Source: Akkermansia muciniphila (GTDB lineage Bacteria > Verrucomicrobiota > Verrucomicrobiia > Verrucomicrobiales > Akkermansiaceae). From it: DNA of 64,000 nt. Made by a program: the position numbers and the translations under genes. Below the pieces are notes generated by a model that saw only the letters and a list, made by a program, of their open reading frames with translations, did no database searches and was not told the DNA's origin. Every line of letters begins with the position of its first letter. Within the stretch, counting starts at the first letter, position 1. The stretch lies in the NCBI GenBank assembly GCA_945890645.1, contig CAMDCV010000006.1, forward strand, positions 1-64,000. The letters run 5' to 3'. This document shows, piece by piece, positions 63,184-64,000 of this stretch.

Positions 63184-64000
63184 ATGCCTACACCCAAACT
63201 TTTTATTCCCGGTCCGATTGACGTTTCCCCTGCCACCTACGCGGCGATGTCGCGTCCGATGATCGGCCACCGCGGCTCTGAGTTCGAAGCTCTCTACGCC
63301 TCGACTCAACCCGGCCTGCAACAACTCGCGGGCACGAAGCGTCCCGTCTTTCTCTCGACTTCCTCGGCCTGGGGTGTGATGGAGGCATCGCTGCGCAATC
63401 TCACGCAGAAAAAAGTTCTCACGCTGTGCAATGGCGCGTTTTCCGACAAGTGGTTCGATGTCGCCAAAAAGTGCGGCAAGGAAGTCGAAAAAATGCAATA
63501 CGAATGGGGCCAAGCGATCGACCCCGCGCAAGTGCGCACGAAGCTCGCCGAGGGCGGATTTGATACTGTCACTTTCATCCACAACGAAACCTCCACCGGC
63601 GTAATGAGCGATCTCGCGGCGATTGCAAAGGTGGTGAAATCCTTTCCTGATGTGCTCTTGATCGTCGATACCGTTTCGTCATTTTCCGCCGTGCCCATCG
63701 CGATGGATGAGCTCGGCATCGATGTCTTGCTCGCCGGTGTGCAAAAGGCGATCGCTTTGCCACCCGGCCTCACCGTTTTCGCGATTTCCGAAGCCGCGCT
63801 CGAGCGTTCGAAGACCAGCAAAGATCGCGGTTACTACTTTGACTTTGTCGAGTTCGAAAAGAATGCCGCTGCCAACAACACGCCCTCCACTCCGGCGATC
63901 TCGTTGATCTTTGGCTTGCAGCACATCCTCGAAACCATCGCCGCCGAAGGCCTCGAAAACCGCTTCGCCCGCCATCGCGATAATAACCAACTGATCCACG
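63184..64000 (+). CDS. Class V aminotransferase, N-terminal part (partial)
   Basis: The gene starts at ATG 63184 (MPTPKLFIPGPIDVSPATYA) and runs off the right end of the window; about 272 residues are visible. It matches class V PLP-dependent aminotransferases of the alanine/serine-glyoxylate group: PGPIDVSPATYAAMSRPMIG, GHRGSEF, FLSTSSAWGVMEASLRNLTQ and the PLP lysine in GVQKAIALPPG (Lys188). It probably transaminates glyoxylate or a related acceptor in photorespiratory-type or serine metabolism. The substrate is not certain. Confidence 0.9.
   Translation, partial: MPTPKLFIPGPIDVSPATYAAMSRPMIGHRGSEFEALYASTQPGLQQLAGTKRPVFLSTSSAWGVMEASLRNLTQKKVLTLCNGAFSDKWFDVAKKCGKEVEKMQYEWGQAIDPAQVRTKLAEGGFDTVTFIHNETSTGVMSDLAAIAKVVKSFPDVLLIVDTVSSFSAVPIAMDELGIDVLLAGVQKAIALPPGLTVFAISEAALERSKTSKDRGYYFDFVEFEKNAAANNTPSTPAISLIFGLQHILETIAAEGLENRFARHRDNNQLIH

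Overview
The window looks like a chromosomal segment of a Verrucomicrobiota (PVC superphylum) bacterium. The evidence is the combination of planctomycete/verrucomicrobial-type genes: a PSCyt1/DUF1549/DUF1553 cytochrome next to a DUF1501 Tat protein, a prepilin with an H-X9-DG-like tail, a secreted sulfatase, a GH78 rhamnosidase, a Tat-exported Gfo/Idh/MocA oxidoreductase, HPr kinase, and many short dispersed intergenic repeats. This is inference from gene families; no rRNA is present to confirm it.

Layout. 1-22.6 kb is chromosomal housekeeping and envelope genes: the C-terminal part of pyruvate phosphate dikinase, a pseudopilin, a MoxR ATPase with a membrane partner, an AEC transporter, DUF3820, a rhamnosidase, a cysteine-free ecotin, a small lipoprotein, an HtrA-like protease followed by a paralogue that has lost its catalytic triad, a Ser/Thr kinase with HEAT-like repeats, SufT, two tail-anchored coiled-coil proteins, TerC, a sulfatase and a transglutaminase-like protein. 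22.7-26.5 kb is an unusual cluster: a Cys-rich radical SAM enzyme, four tandem paralogous small membrane proteins that all begin MLEQPPERS, and an Lgt-like membrane enzyme. 26.5-39.4 kb holds PSCyt/DUF1501, VWA, HprK, HrpA, an alpha/beta hydrolase and a Tat beta-propeller gene that lies between two ~229-bp direct repeats.

39.4-47.6 kb is a minus-strand type I restriction-modification operon in the order hsdM, hsdS, an unknown gene, a DUF1828-like gene, hsdR and a NucS/PD-(D/E)XK-like gene. A TPR protein gene follows, and a 24-bp repeat lies upstream of both it and hsdM.

50.53-58.49 kb is a compact integrated element (~7.9 kb) at the 3' end of a tRNA-Val(CAC) gene. It is bounded by 31-bp direct repeats (attL/attR) and by paired 12-bp-spaced repeats that look like integrase arm sites. 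It carries a tyrosine integrase, an excisionase/AlpA-like HTH protein, a primase-like Toprim protein, a RepA-like ATPase, an iteron cluster with a hairpin just downstream of the ATPase gene, a possible terminase-small-subunit-like protein and small coiled-coil proteins. It has no capsid, tail or large terminase genes. The order resembles a phage-inducible chromosomal island (phage satellite), and this is the best candidate here for an undescribed system.

58.6-64 kb returns to chromosomal genes: an SDR, DUF6941, a Gfo/Idh oxidoreductase, a SUMF1-like protein without catalytic cysteines, and the start of a class V aminotransferase cut by the window end.
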